Source: Diploscapter coronatus (Eukaryota > Nematoda > Chromadorea > Rhabditida > Rhabditidae). From it: a stretch of 64,000 nt of DNA. Positions 10,801 to 25,300 of the stretch are shown here, one piece after another. Every line of letters starts with the position of its first letter. Position 1 is the first letter of the stretch. The translations under genes and the position numbers were made by a program. The stretch lies in assembly GCA_964036155.1 (NCBI GenBank), contig OZ038422.1, positions 11,307,201 to 11,371,200 on the forward strand, given 5' to 3'. The notes beneath the pieces are model-generated. The model was not told the DNA's origin, ran no database searches, and worked only from the letters and a program-made list of their open reading frames with translations.

Positions 10801-13376
10801 CATGATGTCGATTGGGGGTGGCAACCCGATGTTCGATGCTCTGGCTGTCGGTGCGAATCAGCAGAATGCACCCTCGACTGGAGGAGGAGTGGCCTCGACT
10901 ACTCCAACTTCCGCAACCGCAACCGCAACCACGCCATCGACTAGAAACAATGATGAGGGACAGAATCAGAATCAGTCGGGGGGAGCACAAGGGCAGAAGT
11001 AAGAATTTTGTATCATTCTTTTTTGAAACCCTGGAAAAGATGACAGGTTTAGAGAAAACGTGCAAGACGTTTATTATTTTTACGTTCTTTTCAGTTGAAG
11101 AAATGATTTGGAAAGTAAAAATTCTTGTTTTTTTTTCTACACAAAATTTGACATTCTGTATGTTTGCTGAAGTTTTTTGAAAATCGCCTTTAAAAAATTC
11201 ACTTTTCAGCCCTCAACAACAGCAGCAGCAGAATCAGATGGCCGCGCTGGCGCAACTGCTCGCTTCGATGGGAATGGGCGGCCAGGGAGGAGGAATGCCT
11301 ACAGGTCAAAATTTTCATAAACTTGTGTTTTAGGTCAAACTTAACTTTGAGATCATCACTTTTAAATTTGTAGCCCGAGTTTTAAACTTATTATTTTGAT
11401 TTCAGGAATCCCACCTGGAATGCAGGGAATGTTCGGAGCGGGAAGCCCGTTTGGAATGCCCCAACCACAGGCACCGGTAATTCTTAAATTTAATTTTAAG
11501 ATATGCCAGACGGTTTTATGGCCTATCTATTCCTCAGCATGGGATGCGATATTTTGATATATTAGCTCGATTTAAGGTCACCCTTTATCATTAAAGGATT
11601 TATCAAGCCCCCTATTTTATACGAGATGTGCGAGAAAATAATTTGTCACTCTGCACATTCTTGCCCCCTCATGACATAGAATATCTTTTGTTTTACTCGC
11701 GTCTTTCCCTCTTTCAATTTCTCATACTATTTCTCTTCATCAAGCATCGTCTTGTCTATTTAATTGTAGCACATCTCGGACAAGCCATTATAGGCTTTTG
11801 CGCCTAATTAGAGAAACAAAACGGAAGGGAGGTAGTACTAAATCTGAAGAGAGCATAAAGAACCAGAAATATAGAGAAAGATCAGAATCCCTGATTACGA
11901 GAATTTATTGCATAAGTGTAGTAAGCATGACTCTTTCCTATTCATTATGAGAAGAAGCTGATCTTCATTCATCTTCTTCACTTTTTTAATTACTGAAAAA
12001 CCCTAATTTTATCGTTTTTTAAACATATTTTGATATGTGGAATATTTGGGAAAAATTACATTTTTGAAATTCCTGAAAGTCCCTGTTTTCTAAAAATGTC
12101 ATGTTCTGTTCATTGAAAATGAAGATGAGATGAAATTTATGGCTCTAGACAATTCTTTATCATAGGCCGATTATGGTAAAGGGAAGGGCGCATAAATGGC
12201 AAATGAAATGATGGACCCATTTTAGGAAGAAAGAAATAGCATAGAAAATGAAGAAAGGCTATAGAATCAGAAAATATAGAAAAGGAGAAATAGTATGAGA
12301 ATCTGGAGAAAAAAGAAATAGGAAGAGTAACAGTATTTAATTTTTAGATGGATAAAGAAATTGGAGAAATAGTGCGAGAAATTAGGAGAGTAGAGAAGGA
12401 AAGATAATGACAGATTCAACAAATTGCTTATTGTCTTGCAAAGCCGGCTGAGATGATGCAATTCATTTGACTAAGCCGCCTCTATATTTCATCTAATGGC
12501 TAGGGATAGAGGGGTAAAACCGTCGGGGATATTCCGAAATTTAAGGAGAACAATGAATTTCTAATGAGTGAAATGGAAATGAAAACTAAACGTTTTGCGT
12601 ATACATTTTTAATGGAGTCGAAATTTATTTGATTTTGAGGAAAATTATTGAAGTTTCAACTACTTTTCTTTTAAAAATCATAGAGAAAGTACTCATTTTT
12701 AATTTTTCTTTACTTTTACATTTCTGACTGATATCCCAGACGGCATTCTAAAAGACTTGTCATAAATGATAGAATGATAGAGAAGGATTAGAGAGTATGC
12801 ACTTTCGAGAGGGAAGAGAAAGTTAGATAAAGGATTACCGAAACGCTGTTGCAATAGACAAAGTGACAGTTGTTGGCAAACTGATTGGGACATATTGTTT
12901 ATGGCTGTAGGCATTTTGGAGTGAGAGATGAAAGTTTCCGAAACGTTTAAAAGTCTCCGAACTTTGAAAGTTGCAAAACTGAAAATTTCAGGCCAACCCA
13001 GAACAGGCCTACGCCTCTCAACTGGAGCAACTCGCCAGCATGGGCTTCAATAACCGCGCCGCTAATATTGCAGGTAATTAAATAATTGAACAAGACGTAA
13101 TTAACGATACTTACGATTTAAAATTAAAACCAGCATTTGTAAAACTCTACCTTACTGCAATTTGTGACAAAGTACGAATGGAAAATTTATCTCATTTTAT
13201 TAAGTTTAGCTTTTAAAATACCAGAAATAATTATTTCCAAGTAATTAATCAAAATTACTTTCTAAAATTAAATCCAACGCGATTTACGCTAATTGTGATC
13301 TAAAATTTCAGCGCTCGTCGCGTCATACGGCGATTTGAATGCTGCGGTGGAACGTCTTCTCAGCAACCCGCCATAG
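7843..13376 (+). CDS. ubql-1: Ubiquilin (UBL-STI1-UBA ubiquitin shuttle factor)
   Basis: A shuttle factor that carries ubiquitinated proteins to the proteasome and works in ERAD and autophagy. Seventeen exons join in frame to 620 aa: 7843-7944, 8095-8200, 8280-8377, 8422-8479, 8658-8887, 9097-9164, 9229-9416, 9527-9614, 9677-9747, 9795-9884, 9927-10066, 10475-10587, 10801-10998, 11210-11304, 11406-11476, 12992-13073, 13312-13376. The UBL domain covers about residues 11-83 (IIYSGKILKDHEKLTDL). Met-rich STI1 repeats with NPELMRQMLDNP-type motifs lie at about 153-241 and 340-450. A Gln/Gly/Thr-rich linker follows, then a C-terminal UBA (LEQLASMGFNNRAANIAAL, about 575-617). The length is typical of ubiquilins and somewhat longer than the worm protein. 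Intron 1 uses an unusual GTTGGT donor, and the exon 10 acceptor (tatgaag) is weak. Introns 11 and 15 carry foldback repeats. Confidence 0.96.
10210..10448. repeat. Foldback/MITE in ubql-1 intron 11
   Basis: The terminal arms GGTGTGTTCATACTTTTG (10210) and the complement of the segment ending GAGCGCACC (10448) pair over about 38 bp, including CATACTTTT...ATCGCGTCA. The interior holds GGAATAGCATG and its near-complement ATGCCTGCTATTG. The tip CATACTT resembles the Harbinger-like element at 46610-46802. Exact ends and target-site duplication are unresolved. Confidence 0.6.
12519..12747. repeat. Foldback element in ubql-1 intron 15
   Basis: AAACCGTCGGGGATATT near 12519 is the imperfect complement of GATATCCCAGACGGCATT near 12730. 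It lies in the 1.5 kb last-but-one intron (11477-12991), which also carries GAAATAGTATG-type and AGCTGATCTTCAT-type dispersed motifs. A single related arm (ATATGCCAGACGGTTTT) is at about 11502. Confidence 0.5.
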
Positions 13377-16300
13377 AAAATCGGTTTTGGGAACAATTTG
13401 TATTGCGCACTCTAATTTCAATGGAGGTGTGGCCTATTTTATTACAGTACCAAAAGTCCCACTCTCTTGCAATTTTTGCTACTCACTCTAAGAAAATTCA
13501 TACTGGAGCAGAATTTTCTAATTTTTAATCGTATTTATAAAAATCAAATTTTATTTTCGTGTCTAGCCATTTTAGCGCTCCCTCTACTTGATTTTATGGT
13601 GATTTTACTCGTTTTTCTAATTTTCAGATCTATTTTTCTTTTTTGCCGTTTTCTTCCAATTTTTTGAAAGAGGAATTCCTAAAATATTTCTTTCACCCTC
13701 AACGGTTTTTTCTTGATTAGTTACAGAAAACCCTAATTTATACAGATACGAAAATGTGTATAACTTGCTCGAACTTATATTGTTTTCCACGAAGATCAGC
13801 TTTTCTCGATTTTTAAAGCTGGTCTTCATCTATTTTCACGAGAATTCTACTTGTTTGATTTTGTCTCTGACTAGATTTCTCTAGTAAGAATTTTGCGTTC
13901 TTGCATAACTCGTCTTATCATGCGGTAATTTTTCTTGGAAATTTAAATTTACCAGATGTGGACATTATTTTCTCTCGCTAATAGTTCGGTCATTACTGTG
14001 ATTTTATTTCATTTCATGTTTTTGCATTAGGTCCCGTCCTCTTTACCAGAAAAGAACGTGGCTTAGTTTGCAATTTCAAGACACACTCTTATTTCACGCT
14101 ATCAGAGGCTTCTATGATATGTGTTTTTATCAGACAAGAGTTTTTGAGAATAAAATGATGATTTTACGTGGATTTAAACATTTTTCCATTTGTACGAAGA
14201 TTTTTTATGTTCCGACAATTTTATACAGGGCTTTTTTGATGTTCCGAATTTGTAAGACCTTTTAAGCCAGATATGATGAATGTGAGAACGGCTTTATAGC
14301 GCAGCGAGTAAAATAGTGACCTCGGGATTAAAAGTTTTACGACAAACGTGCGGTGGGTCGGTTCTTTGCAAAAGTGATGATCTAGTATTTTTTAATTAGA
14401 AATATTTTCTCGAAAGGTTAAATCATTTCTAGCATTATTATGCTTAACTCTCAGTTGTTATGCCTAATTTCAGATTGATTTTAGGTAGTTTACATAAACT
14501 TGTCTAAATTTTCCTCGATATTAAAGTAAAAGACCCCGTTATTTTAGCATTTTCATTTATCTTTCGCATACATATTCGGCTGGGTTTATGGCTTGTGGAA
14601 ATAGCATGAAAAACGAAGAGAAAAGAAAGTGCTTGTATCTAAATATTGCGGAAATTAAAATGAAGCGCGTCTTGCAGAAAGGCAATATTATAGTCGTAAG
14701 GGAGAAGGCGAGATGGCGCCTCAGATATCACTCGCATAATGAGAAAAGTATGACATATTTAACCCATACTCTGAGCTATTGACGTTGGATTTAATTATAT
14801 TTTTGAGGGAACAATCATTTTTCTAAAATTCATTATTTTTCTCACACTCTATTATAGACAATAACTTGGAAAAGCTACATTGAAAATTAATATTTGTGCC
14901 CCGTTTAATTGCACTCTTGAAACATGGCGTTGGGCAAAAAAATTGACCCCAAAAATTTGGGACTTCCGACAAGTCGGTAGCAATTCTTTTGGTAGATGAT
15001 AGGAGCCCGTAATATTTACGACCGTCAACTGTTAAAGAGAGAATAGATTAGGGAATCAAAGAAAGAAGAAATAGTTTCGGAAAATGAGAGAACAAACAGA
15101 AAGAGGAGAAATAGTATGGGATTTGAGAGAGATAAAGAGAAGTATTAAGATAGTGTAACTGGTGGATAAGGTTATCTCTAAGAAGTGAGAGATAGGGCGC
15201 TTAGCCTTTATCTCTGGGAGCTTTACCACAACAGAGAGAAAGACGCTTGGCTTATTGTCAAATATGAAGTGCCGTACCCCAGCCGGAGTCTCTCGTATGT
15301 TTCATCTTTATTACAGTAATCTTTTCGGAATTATATGAGATGGTTTAAAATTCTCTCATCCTTTCAAATTCGAGATCCCATATCCCGATTTATGCTGATG
15401 AATTATTGATGGGCGAATCTAGAAGGCGCATCAAATTTGTGGCTCCCAGCCATACAATTATCCTGTCTATCAAAAGTCGAAATATTTGATAGACACCTGT
15501 TTTTCCACCGAGTTTTTATAATTACCTAATTTAGGCTCATTAGAAACTGAACCTTTTCGAGATTTCTAGATGAAGGTCAATTTTTCCCAGATTTTAAATG
15601 AATTTTTTTTTAATGAAAATTACCCTTTTCAAAGTTTTTTTTTTACTTAATTTATGATGATGATCAACTTTTTCTTATGAATTTGAATCCTACTGTATCA
15701 AATCACCCTCAAATTTCATATGTCCCTGGATGTGTGAAATTTCTTTGTGCTTCACAAATGATTTGATCCCTGTTGAAAATTCTCTCACCTCGTTTATGAA
15801 ATCCAATCATTTCTGTCTTTTTCGCTCTCTTAATTTCAAATGCTATTTCGTCTTTATCATTGTCTTCATCATACAACTGTTGCGAATTTCTTTTCTCTCT
15901 TATTTCATACACTATTTCTCTGTCTCTGTCTCTTCTTTGCTCTGACTTTATTTACTCTCTCATTCTCGGATCTTCAAATATCTATGAATTATTGAAAAAC
16001 GATAGAGTATGGGATATGAAGAGAGGAAGGGGTAGGAATTATGAGCCGGCCTATGGAGTCTCTAGGTTAAGATTTATTGCCTTATCATATCTCCAGAAGA
16101 TGTTTCCAAGGGTATCACAATAAAAGCGCCAGAGTTTCAACGTTTATGATAAGCTTCAACATCATAAAAGTGCAGTTTTAAAACTTCGAATGATAAAGAT
16201 TGATTTTAAGCTGATCTTCACCAACTTTCGTGCCGTATCTACATCATTCTAACCCCTATGCTTTATAATAGCACGAAAATCTCCTAGGAAGTATGAACAT

Positions 16301-19300
16301 TTTTGTAGACAGATGGGTGACCTTATAATAAATGTTATGACAAGCTGAATAGCAACATAAAGGGAGAAATAGCATGGAGAATTAAGAGCGAGAAAAGAAG
16401 CCAGATTCTCGTAAGCCGTTTATCTCTCATGTTTCCTATTGTTGGGTTATGTGAATACAAACAAATTAAGGGCTCTCTTTTTCTTTGACTCGCTTAGTAA
16501 AGCACACTATTTCGCCCATTATTCCCATACTATTCCTTTCTCTGGGGACCATTAACATTCCTTCTATAAATTAGTTAGTTCTTATTATAAGTAACACAAG
16601 AAGACGAAAGGATGCTCTTAACTCATTAGTATTCTGCAGAAGTACAAAATTTTTTGATGAATTTCTATATTTGGGAGGCTCAGAACATAATTTTTGGTCT
16701 AACAACTCAAAATTCTGTGAAGATCAGCTTCTTTTCGGAAGTTAAAATGGGTCAGAAATACCTCTACCGGAAAATAATGAAAATCAGCTTTTTCTATAAA
16801 AACTAGTTCATACAATTAAATTTGTCGAAAAAATGTACAAATTTCTATGCTTATGATGAAATTGCATAATTTCTCGACTCCTTGTCTTTTTCATCTCTGA
16901 TTTTCCTATTATCTCTCGTCATTTCCTTATTTATCTCTGCCTTCGAGCCTTGCTCACACAATTGATGTATCGCTTCGATGTGAAGCTCTCAACTAGAAAT
17001 AATTGCCATGATGGAATAGGGGAGAAATATCATTAGAAAGCGAGAGAGAAAAACGAATCAGAGCAAGAGAAATAGTATGGCAAAAGATAGAGAAAGAGAG
17101 AAACAGTATTACTTATTGAGAGAGAAGAGAGAAAGTGAGTAAGGAAGGCATTGTAGTCTCAGATTCATTAGATATTGACGGAAGCTGTCTGGAATATCAA
17201 ATAGAAAACGAGGGCCTATAATTTCGAGATTACGACTCTGAAAATCTGATTTGGATGCGTATAACAAGGGAATAATGGCATGAAACAATTATTTAGGTAC
17301 AGTAATCCTAAAATTTAATGGAATTAAAGGCAAATTTTTATTAAGATCAACTTTATTTTTGAAAAAAAAAGATTTTAAATGTTACATTTCATGAGGATCG
17401 CCTTTTTTAGTAAATAAAGATATACAAAATCCCCATTTTATATCCCAATTTCCAATTTGTTTGAACTCGAAAATTTATGGTTTTACATATCCCGCGGCTA
17501 TGTTGCGCATCTTTTCCATATCTTTAGCCCAAAAGTTATAAAGCTTTTCTCCGGCTAAACTTTACGACTTTTCTCGTAAAAACTGGCGCGTTTCAATATG
17601 AGACTGAAAGGATAATTAAAATTTTAGAGAGAAAAAGAAACAGATTTAATTGAAGGCGATGAAGATAGCCTAAATTTCTACATCGTCTTTCGAGAAGGGG
17701 TTTATGTTTATTTCAAATTGCTTGCGTGATAAACTTAAATTTTGCGTTTCTAGAAAATAATTTACTTTAAAATTTGAATATGTAAGATTTTTTGTTTTTA
17801 AAAATCTAAAAAAAACATTAATATAAAATATGCTCCACTTTAAAAACTACCGTAATCCCCACCCCTCTCTTTTCTCTCACATTTATGAATGGTTATGAGC
17901 GATTGGCTGGAGTCTTCTCTCCTTCTCTGTTCGCTCCTACTTTGTCTCTCTATTTCTCTCCTCTACGTCTATGCACGTTGCTCTCACTCTCGCCTTTCCC
18001 CTCAGGCATACTTATTTCCGCCCCTCAAGCTATGAAAGCTTATCATATTCTTCGTCCTTTTAGGGCATACGGTGGTTTTAAATATACCAGTCGGCTTTAA
18101 ATAAACATGCTTTAACGTGAACTTAGAGATGTTTCCCCTGATATCTCTCATTTTTCAAAAAAAAAACTCTTATTCCAGACGTTTCTCCTAAACTGTGCTT
18201 TAGTATGGAAGGTCTTTGAACAAACCTCAAAAATTTGGGAAACTTTGCTGATGGATATAAAATTTTGTGACAGGTCTAACCCCGTGACAATAATAAACTT
18301 TCCCATTCTTCCTTCCGACCAAGAAGTTTTTCATTTATCACTTTTCGTAATTCCCTCCTTTCTGTATAGTTTCATTAATGTGTTGCCGAATTTTTTCCTC
18401 TGTGTCTCTCAAAAATAAGTAATCTCTCATTTTTATTACCTATCGGCTTCAGTTAGCGCCGCGGTTCGTCTGTTTGAAGTCTCATTCTTCCGAAGTCACT
18501 TCATTTTATGATCATGAAGATTGGCTATGACGATAGCTAAGTTGGTTTGATGATGGGGCACTTAATTATTGCAAAAAATCAGGAGAAGATTCAATTGTTA
18601 TTAAATTGCTGCCAAAATAGCATTTCTTATAATCAAAAAGAGAAAGTTTCGCCTTGAAAATCCTCATTAAATACCAAAAACATGAATAGCGCATGGCAAA
18701 ACATATCAAATGCAAATAAAATCTTCGCGTCTTTTGGTACGCATATTTGCGTAAAGTACGCAACGCTGCGACAGAAAAACGCCAAATTTTACGACTTTTT
18801 TGATGTCATATGCGGGAGAATGCCTTCTTAAATGCATTTATGATCGACGGGCTACCACTTTCTGAGGCAAGAACGGGTTTTCAATGGGCTATAATAAAGA
18901 TCAGCATTTTTCAGCAAAATTTTATGCAACTTTGGTGAAGACCAATTTTTCCCTGTAATTTCTAACAATTTTTCATTGTTAAATTTGTAATTTTCCTATG
19001 AAGATCGACCTTTTCTTATCATGTGATAAAGCATAGGCCCCTAAAACGGATTTTATACGACATTTTCCTTTTAAACTCAGGTTTGTACAAGCGTGACCCT
19101 AATTATTCTCGTTCCGAATGTAGAAATGCATCTTTTCGGCGAGTTTTAAATAAATTATGGGTTCATTATCTCTCTTCCCCATATAAATAACTTTGCGCTT
19201 ACAGTAATCCTGAAACTAGGGAGTATGAAATTATGAGAGGGCGAAGAGAGAGATATATAAATGATCATCAGCCTTTCATTTCTTATTAATTCTTGCTCAT

Positions 19301-22300
19301 ATGAGGGAAAATTGAAATAGCACAGGGAAATGAAGAGAGGCGAGAGAAACATACATAGGTCATTTGTCACTTCTGAATGCCTCTCGATAAGGGGAACATG
19401 TGCTCATCTCCAAAAATGGGCGAAAGATTAATCCTCCTTATGAAACGAAAATTGGAAATGAGACTTTACACTTGAAAAAGTAATTTTGGAAGTTATCAAA
19501 TATCTTGCGCTGTGTAAAATCCATCTTCAGATCCTATCCTTCATCGCATAAATAGCTTTCTCCGTATGAAAATTGAAATGATTGCCGGTTTGAAAGTGTC
19601 AAATCCTATGAAAAATTGGATAAATCGCTTATTTTCCACTTTCTGGGTCTTAATATGGGTCCATTGTTAGAAATGGCGGAAATACATAGCCGTCTGGGCT
19701 ACTTCCGAAAGATTCTATTATATGCCAGATTTTGACTATGTCTATGAATAAGATGTCTGATTAGAAAAGGCGCATAATTTTGGGGCGGAGTCAAGATATT
19801 TGCAAATATACCGCGCATTTTTACAAGTATAAAATTCCATTTTTTAAACCCCCAAAGTTACGACACTTCGGAAAATGACAAACTGATTTTATCAATTTTA
19901 AGATTCTGATTGAGATTCGGAAGAACTTTATTTTGTCATTTTTCATTCCATCTTATCTGCTTTATTTCTTCCTTTCTCTCTCAATTCCCCGTACTATTTC
20001 CCTTAGGCTCATTTATATCTTTTGCACAACTTATCATTTGATGATAATGCTTTTCACATGTGTTGCCAAGTCTATTTCTTTTCCTCTTGAAATCCCATAT
20101 TATTTCTCCATTGTCGAACTTCTTTTTACTTCCAATTTTTCAAAGCTCTCTCGAAAACCATCATTTCTAATGACGGCCGCGATACGGCGCACACTATATA
20201 TCGCAACATATTTTTGCCGTTTTGTGAAATTTCGCACGCCTCTTATTTTTCATCTTCGTTTTGCTTCAGGGAATATTAGCTACAGTAGTCCTGAAATGCA
20301 TTGTGGTTATGAATCATATTTTTAAGGGGTTGTCTTCAAATTGGGATATCACTTTATTTAAATCTAGGGATATATGAAGTCCGGACATATTAAGTCTCAA
20401 ATCCTACAACTATCGGCATTTTGAAAGCAATATCTCAAACGATTTTCTAATTCGCAGCCCCTATCTTTCAACACTTTGCATATAAATTTATGAGCATTAG
20501 ATCAAAAAGAGGAGGATGAGAGACAAAGAAAGCATAAGAAAGAGGAGAGAAAGAGAGACTGTCGGAAAACGGTTCATTCAAATGACAGCCGGCTGTAGCA
20601 AAGTGGTTGTCGCTTAGAGCCGCCTGATTAATTTGCCCTTTTGAGAGAAGGCGATGGAAGTGATGATGAAATTATTTTTATGCCACTGTTTGAGCATAGG
20701 AATTCAAAACGGATGAGATATTTGATGAAGATCAACTCTAAAATGATTTAAATTCCTGAAATCTTTATTTTCAAAATTTAGAACATGTATTCCTGATGAG
20801 GACCAGTTTTTTCTTTGAGGTAAAACTTAGTTTAAATTTGAATTTTATTTCGAATCCCCCAATTTTGAAATTGAAAACGTTAATTTATTTCTGAATAGCG
20901 TTATGCGCGCAACTCGCTTTCGGAGCCGATTTCAATTTTGTCGTTTCTGCCGAGTTTTATTTAATTTCCTATTCGCATAGCGAAGGGAGGCTTTTAGAGC
21001 GTTATTCTATCAATTTCCATTTTCTGCCTCCCCGAAAAGAAGATGCCCATAATGAAATGATGATGAATAAGGCCTTTGCAGAGATAGGGACTACGATAAC
21101 TTTCAGTCAAATCTATGATTCTTTCTTTTCTTTGGAAAATAAGATTATTTTTTTGGTTTATTTCTCTTAGAGTCTCTCATTTTGATATTCTCCATGAAGT
21201 TCTACATCCTTTCCATATAAAATTCATACTATTTCTCCATTCCCTAACTCTTAAAATCTCCATTTTTAAATTATCTATCATAGGCATTCCATTTTACTTT
21301 GATTCTCTGAGCCTCTTGGGAATACTCTCTATTTTCCGCTTCTCTTAAGTCTCTCGAATTTGAATTGTCTCTGGCAATTTCGAAAATGAGCACAATCTGA
21401 TTGAAAATTTGAAGATTTGAAATGGAAGATAAATAGCATTGAAAATTTAGAGAGGAAAAGAAAGAAAGTTATTTTCAGAGACAAAAATTTCCCGAGATGC
21501 AGTTGAGATATATCAAATCCGGCAAAGAGTTATTCATTTGCCCTTAGGGATAAATCCTTCTTCTAACCATATTTGGACAACAAAATAATTGACATTTGTG
21601 TGATAAAGCAAGTATTCAGTGTCGTATAAAATACTGTTTAAAATCCTACTTTAGCGTAGAATATAAGAAGACTACAAGTTTTGTAAAGATAGTATAAAAT
21701 TTCATAGCTCTTCGGGATAAGTAGCCTGAAAGTCCAAATTTCTACGAGATCTCTTTAGATCTTTGCGGTATTCACAAAGCCCAAAATCAAGACAAAGACT
21801 TTGTCAAAGTTTTCGAGTTTTTTTTTTTTAGAAATCGGCACATTTTTGAAGTAAAAACCATTTCATTCGCAATTTTTTCAAAAAAGAAATGATTATTCTA
21901 AACCCCAAGAATTATGTTTAATCTCGCCTAATTTGCGTCTGAATTGCTTGGTTTTTTCAATAGCAAAGGGTCATTTTTACGCGAGGCGTCTTTTGAGAGA
22001 CAAACTTTTCGTTCATTCGACAAAATTTCGTGTCATGCAACATAAAAGTCGGTCGGAAGGCGAAGGCCTTTAATTTCCAACTTTCAAGGATGCCGATTAA
22101 AATTCTGACACAGAAACGGAGAAAAACGCCGTAAAATGTAATCCTGATAGACAAATAAAGAATTTTTTAGCTTGAAAATCATGGTTTTTATATGAAAATC
22201 AGCTTTTTCCTAATTGTTTAATGAGTTTTGTGATTTTCCAAGCAATCTAAACCGTGAATATTCATGTGTTTCATTATGTTGTTCTTACATTTTCTAGAAA

Positions 22301-25300
22301 GAACACTCATTTTTCATCTTTAATCGTTTTTTTTCTCTCGATGAGGCGTCCTTTTCATAGCTTGATTAGTCATCGTTAAAGACATTCACGAAAAATCGCC
22401 TTCTTGCTTGTCTAATAATTGCCTCTTTAGTTTCAAATATAAGACCCGCCTGTTTTTTACTCAAATATTTCGCCCCGTACATCTAACAGTCATACGTTCT
22501 ATGATATAGCATGAGGAGAAGGGAAGAATTCAGAATATCATTATTTCAAACGGTGTTTTGAGGCAGGGTTTACCATATGAGAAAAGGAGCCACTCCCATT
22601 TTTAAATCAAAGAATGAAATTCAGAATATCATTAGCCGTATTTTCCTGTACTAAAGAAAAATGGTTTTTGAGCGCGATTTACATATGAATAACAGACATT
22701 TCTTCTTTTTCTGATTTGGGCGCGTTTTGCGCAAGTCGAAATTTGTCAATCTTTTCTATAATAGCTGCGCTCTATTTCTTTCCTTTATGAAAATGAATAA
22801 GCAAAGGATTACGGTAGCCCATCCGCCTCTCTATGAAATTGTGTATGACAATAAAGTTTGAAACGATAGAGAGAGGAAAAAATATAGAGAAAAGGAGAAA
22901 GGGGAAATAGTGAGGAAGTTTGATAGAGAAAAAGAAAAGTCTATAAAACCTGCGCGCGCCATAACGCCTCATTGTAGTAAGAAGTCGGAAGGAAAAACTC
23001 CGACAGCGATCGCGGAATCTTGCAATTTGCCTGTTGCCAAATCAAGTATCACGTATTGGAAATTTTCGAAGAGATATCGGAGTTTTGTCATCTGGTGTCT
23101 AATTTTTATTGCTGTCGGGCCAAAATGTCAAAAATTCTTATTTTTCTTTGCTATTCTTCAGGATAATGATGCCGGATGACAAACTCTGCTACCTGATTTG
23201 TTGTCGAATTTCGAAAAGTGCGATTCTGGCTCGAAAATTTCATTTCTGAATTTGTGAAGAATGAGTGTTCATTTTCAAGGTTTTTCTGAACGCACCAGCG
23301 CTATCGAAAATTCATTAGATTTTCTAACAAAGACGATTTGTATATAGAGATTTTTGAAGGTGAGAAATAGAGAGGGGAACGAAGAAAGAGAAAGAAAACG
23401 AGGAAAAGATGAACATTTGACATGATTCCCATTAGAAAACGGTGAATTTGCAAATCTTTGACTCTATTTCCTTGCCCTCTCTTCTTCCTTTGATCTATCG
23501 TTTCTAACTGTCTTTGTACTCGAACGGTACCATTTATCTTCCTCATTTTTGCATCACTCTAATCGATAATCACGTTTTTCATACAAAAGCTGAACTTCAT
23601 CGTTTTTACACCGTAATTAGCTAAATTTCATTTTTGTAGTGAAAAATACCGACAAAGTAACTTTGAAAATGTCGAACTAAGGAAACATTCAAAATAGCGC
23701 TATCTTATAAAACATTTTAGAAAGGAGAAAAATCGTTTTTGATAGAGAATTAGTCCAACATTTGCTAAAACAAAGTGTAAGTGTATTTTACACCCAAAAT
23801 TACTATTTTGTTCCCAAAAAATGGGAATAATTTGGCGGAAAATGTTCTTGTGATGGAAAATTAGTCTCGCTACACTTCGCAAAATATCGCAAACATTGTT
23901 TGTTTTATTACTTTTAAGTAGACTTTCGGGCCGCTTTTTGAAGTCGCTTCAGAATTTTTATCGTTTTTATCATCGCAAATGATAAGAAAATAGGGAGTTT
24001 TTATGAGTGGAATTTTATAAGCCTACCGTAATTTCGATAAGGATGTTGACTTTTATTACCTCCGTCATGATTGTCTAGTGTGATATTAGTTCGTCAAACC
24101 GCTTGTGCCGTATCATAATCATTTTGCAGCGCTATGTTTTGCCACAGAAAAGCTGATCTTCATTCATTTTTAACTTCAACTGTCATATGTTGTATAATTT
24201 TTGGTTTCTAAACACTATACTTTATCATAAGACAGGCCGGATTCAATTTTGCCTTCTAAATTTGGAAATTCGCTAAAATTTTGCGTCCCATGAAGTCTCG
24301 TCTCTGAAAATATTCAATTACGATAAATTCTCTTTCAGCCTTAAAAGATAGAATTCATTTCAATTTCATTTCATCTATCTGCTGCCCTAAGGCCTCACAA
24401 ATAATGAGAAAAATAACGTTGTATTTGGCTAAGTTTGTAGATAGCGAAGACTTTATGTTTCTTTTTCTCGGATATTCTAGAATTTCGGTACTATTTCTCT
24501 TTCTCTGACTCCTTTTATCACGAAATTTCTTGCTATTTCTCATTTTCTGAATCTTTTTATCGTCAAATTCCCACATATTTCCCCAAATTTTTCTCTGCCT
24601 CGTTATTTTTCTTCCTCTCTCTCATAAACTCTCACTATTTTCCGAGTTTCCATAGGCAGCTTTATGTTTTGCTTGAGGTCCCGCCCACTTTTTTCAAAGA
24701 CACAGCGCTCATCTTCGAAATAAAATTGCTTCAAATTGATTGAAGGGGGGAGAAATAGCACTCAAAACTGAGCGAAGAAAAGAGAAATACATATTTTCCT
24801 CTTTCTCTGCGTCTTTCCACTCTCATATTTAAATTATCTCTCTTTCTCTAACTCTTTCTATCTATTTATGACCACATTATAAGCATAGAGAGCTACCGTA
24901 GTCCTTCCCCTCCTCTATAACTCATTTATTATTGCCCTGAAAAGATAATTCCTTAATACTGCATTCATGCTCTAACGCTAAAATAATTCACAGAGATTAG
25001 CGATTTTGCGCCCATCTCTAAATTATTTCAGCTTCTTATAGAGCGGCAATAATTAATTCAGGCAATTTTCAGATTGAAGTATAGTTATCTTGAGCTAATT
25101 TCATGTGATTCCTGAAAATTTGGAAATTATCCGAAGCGTTTTAGGTCTACTCTTCAGCATTATGTTATTTTAAGAGATAGTATATTGAAACTTGATCTTC
25201 ATATAATTGATGAATGAAATTGATAAGTTTATAAATCGTAAAGTTATAGCTTAAACGCGCTTATATTTGGTCTGATTTCTAATTTCTATCTTTCCGGCCA

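Noticed and set aside
15709..16123. Overlapping ORFs on both strands
   Set aside because: Both strands read the same purine/pyrimidine repeat block (CATACACTATTTCTCTG); mutual shadows.
19933..20325. 130-codon plus-strand ORF in the gene desert
   Set aside because: Phe/Leu/Ser/Ile-rich because it reads through pyrimidine-rich repeat complement (TACTATTTCCC, TATTATTTCTCC); no splice context, domain or conserved motif.
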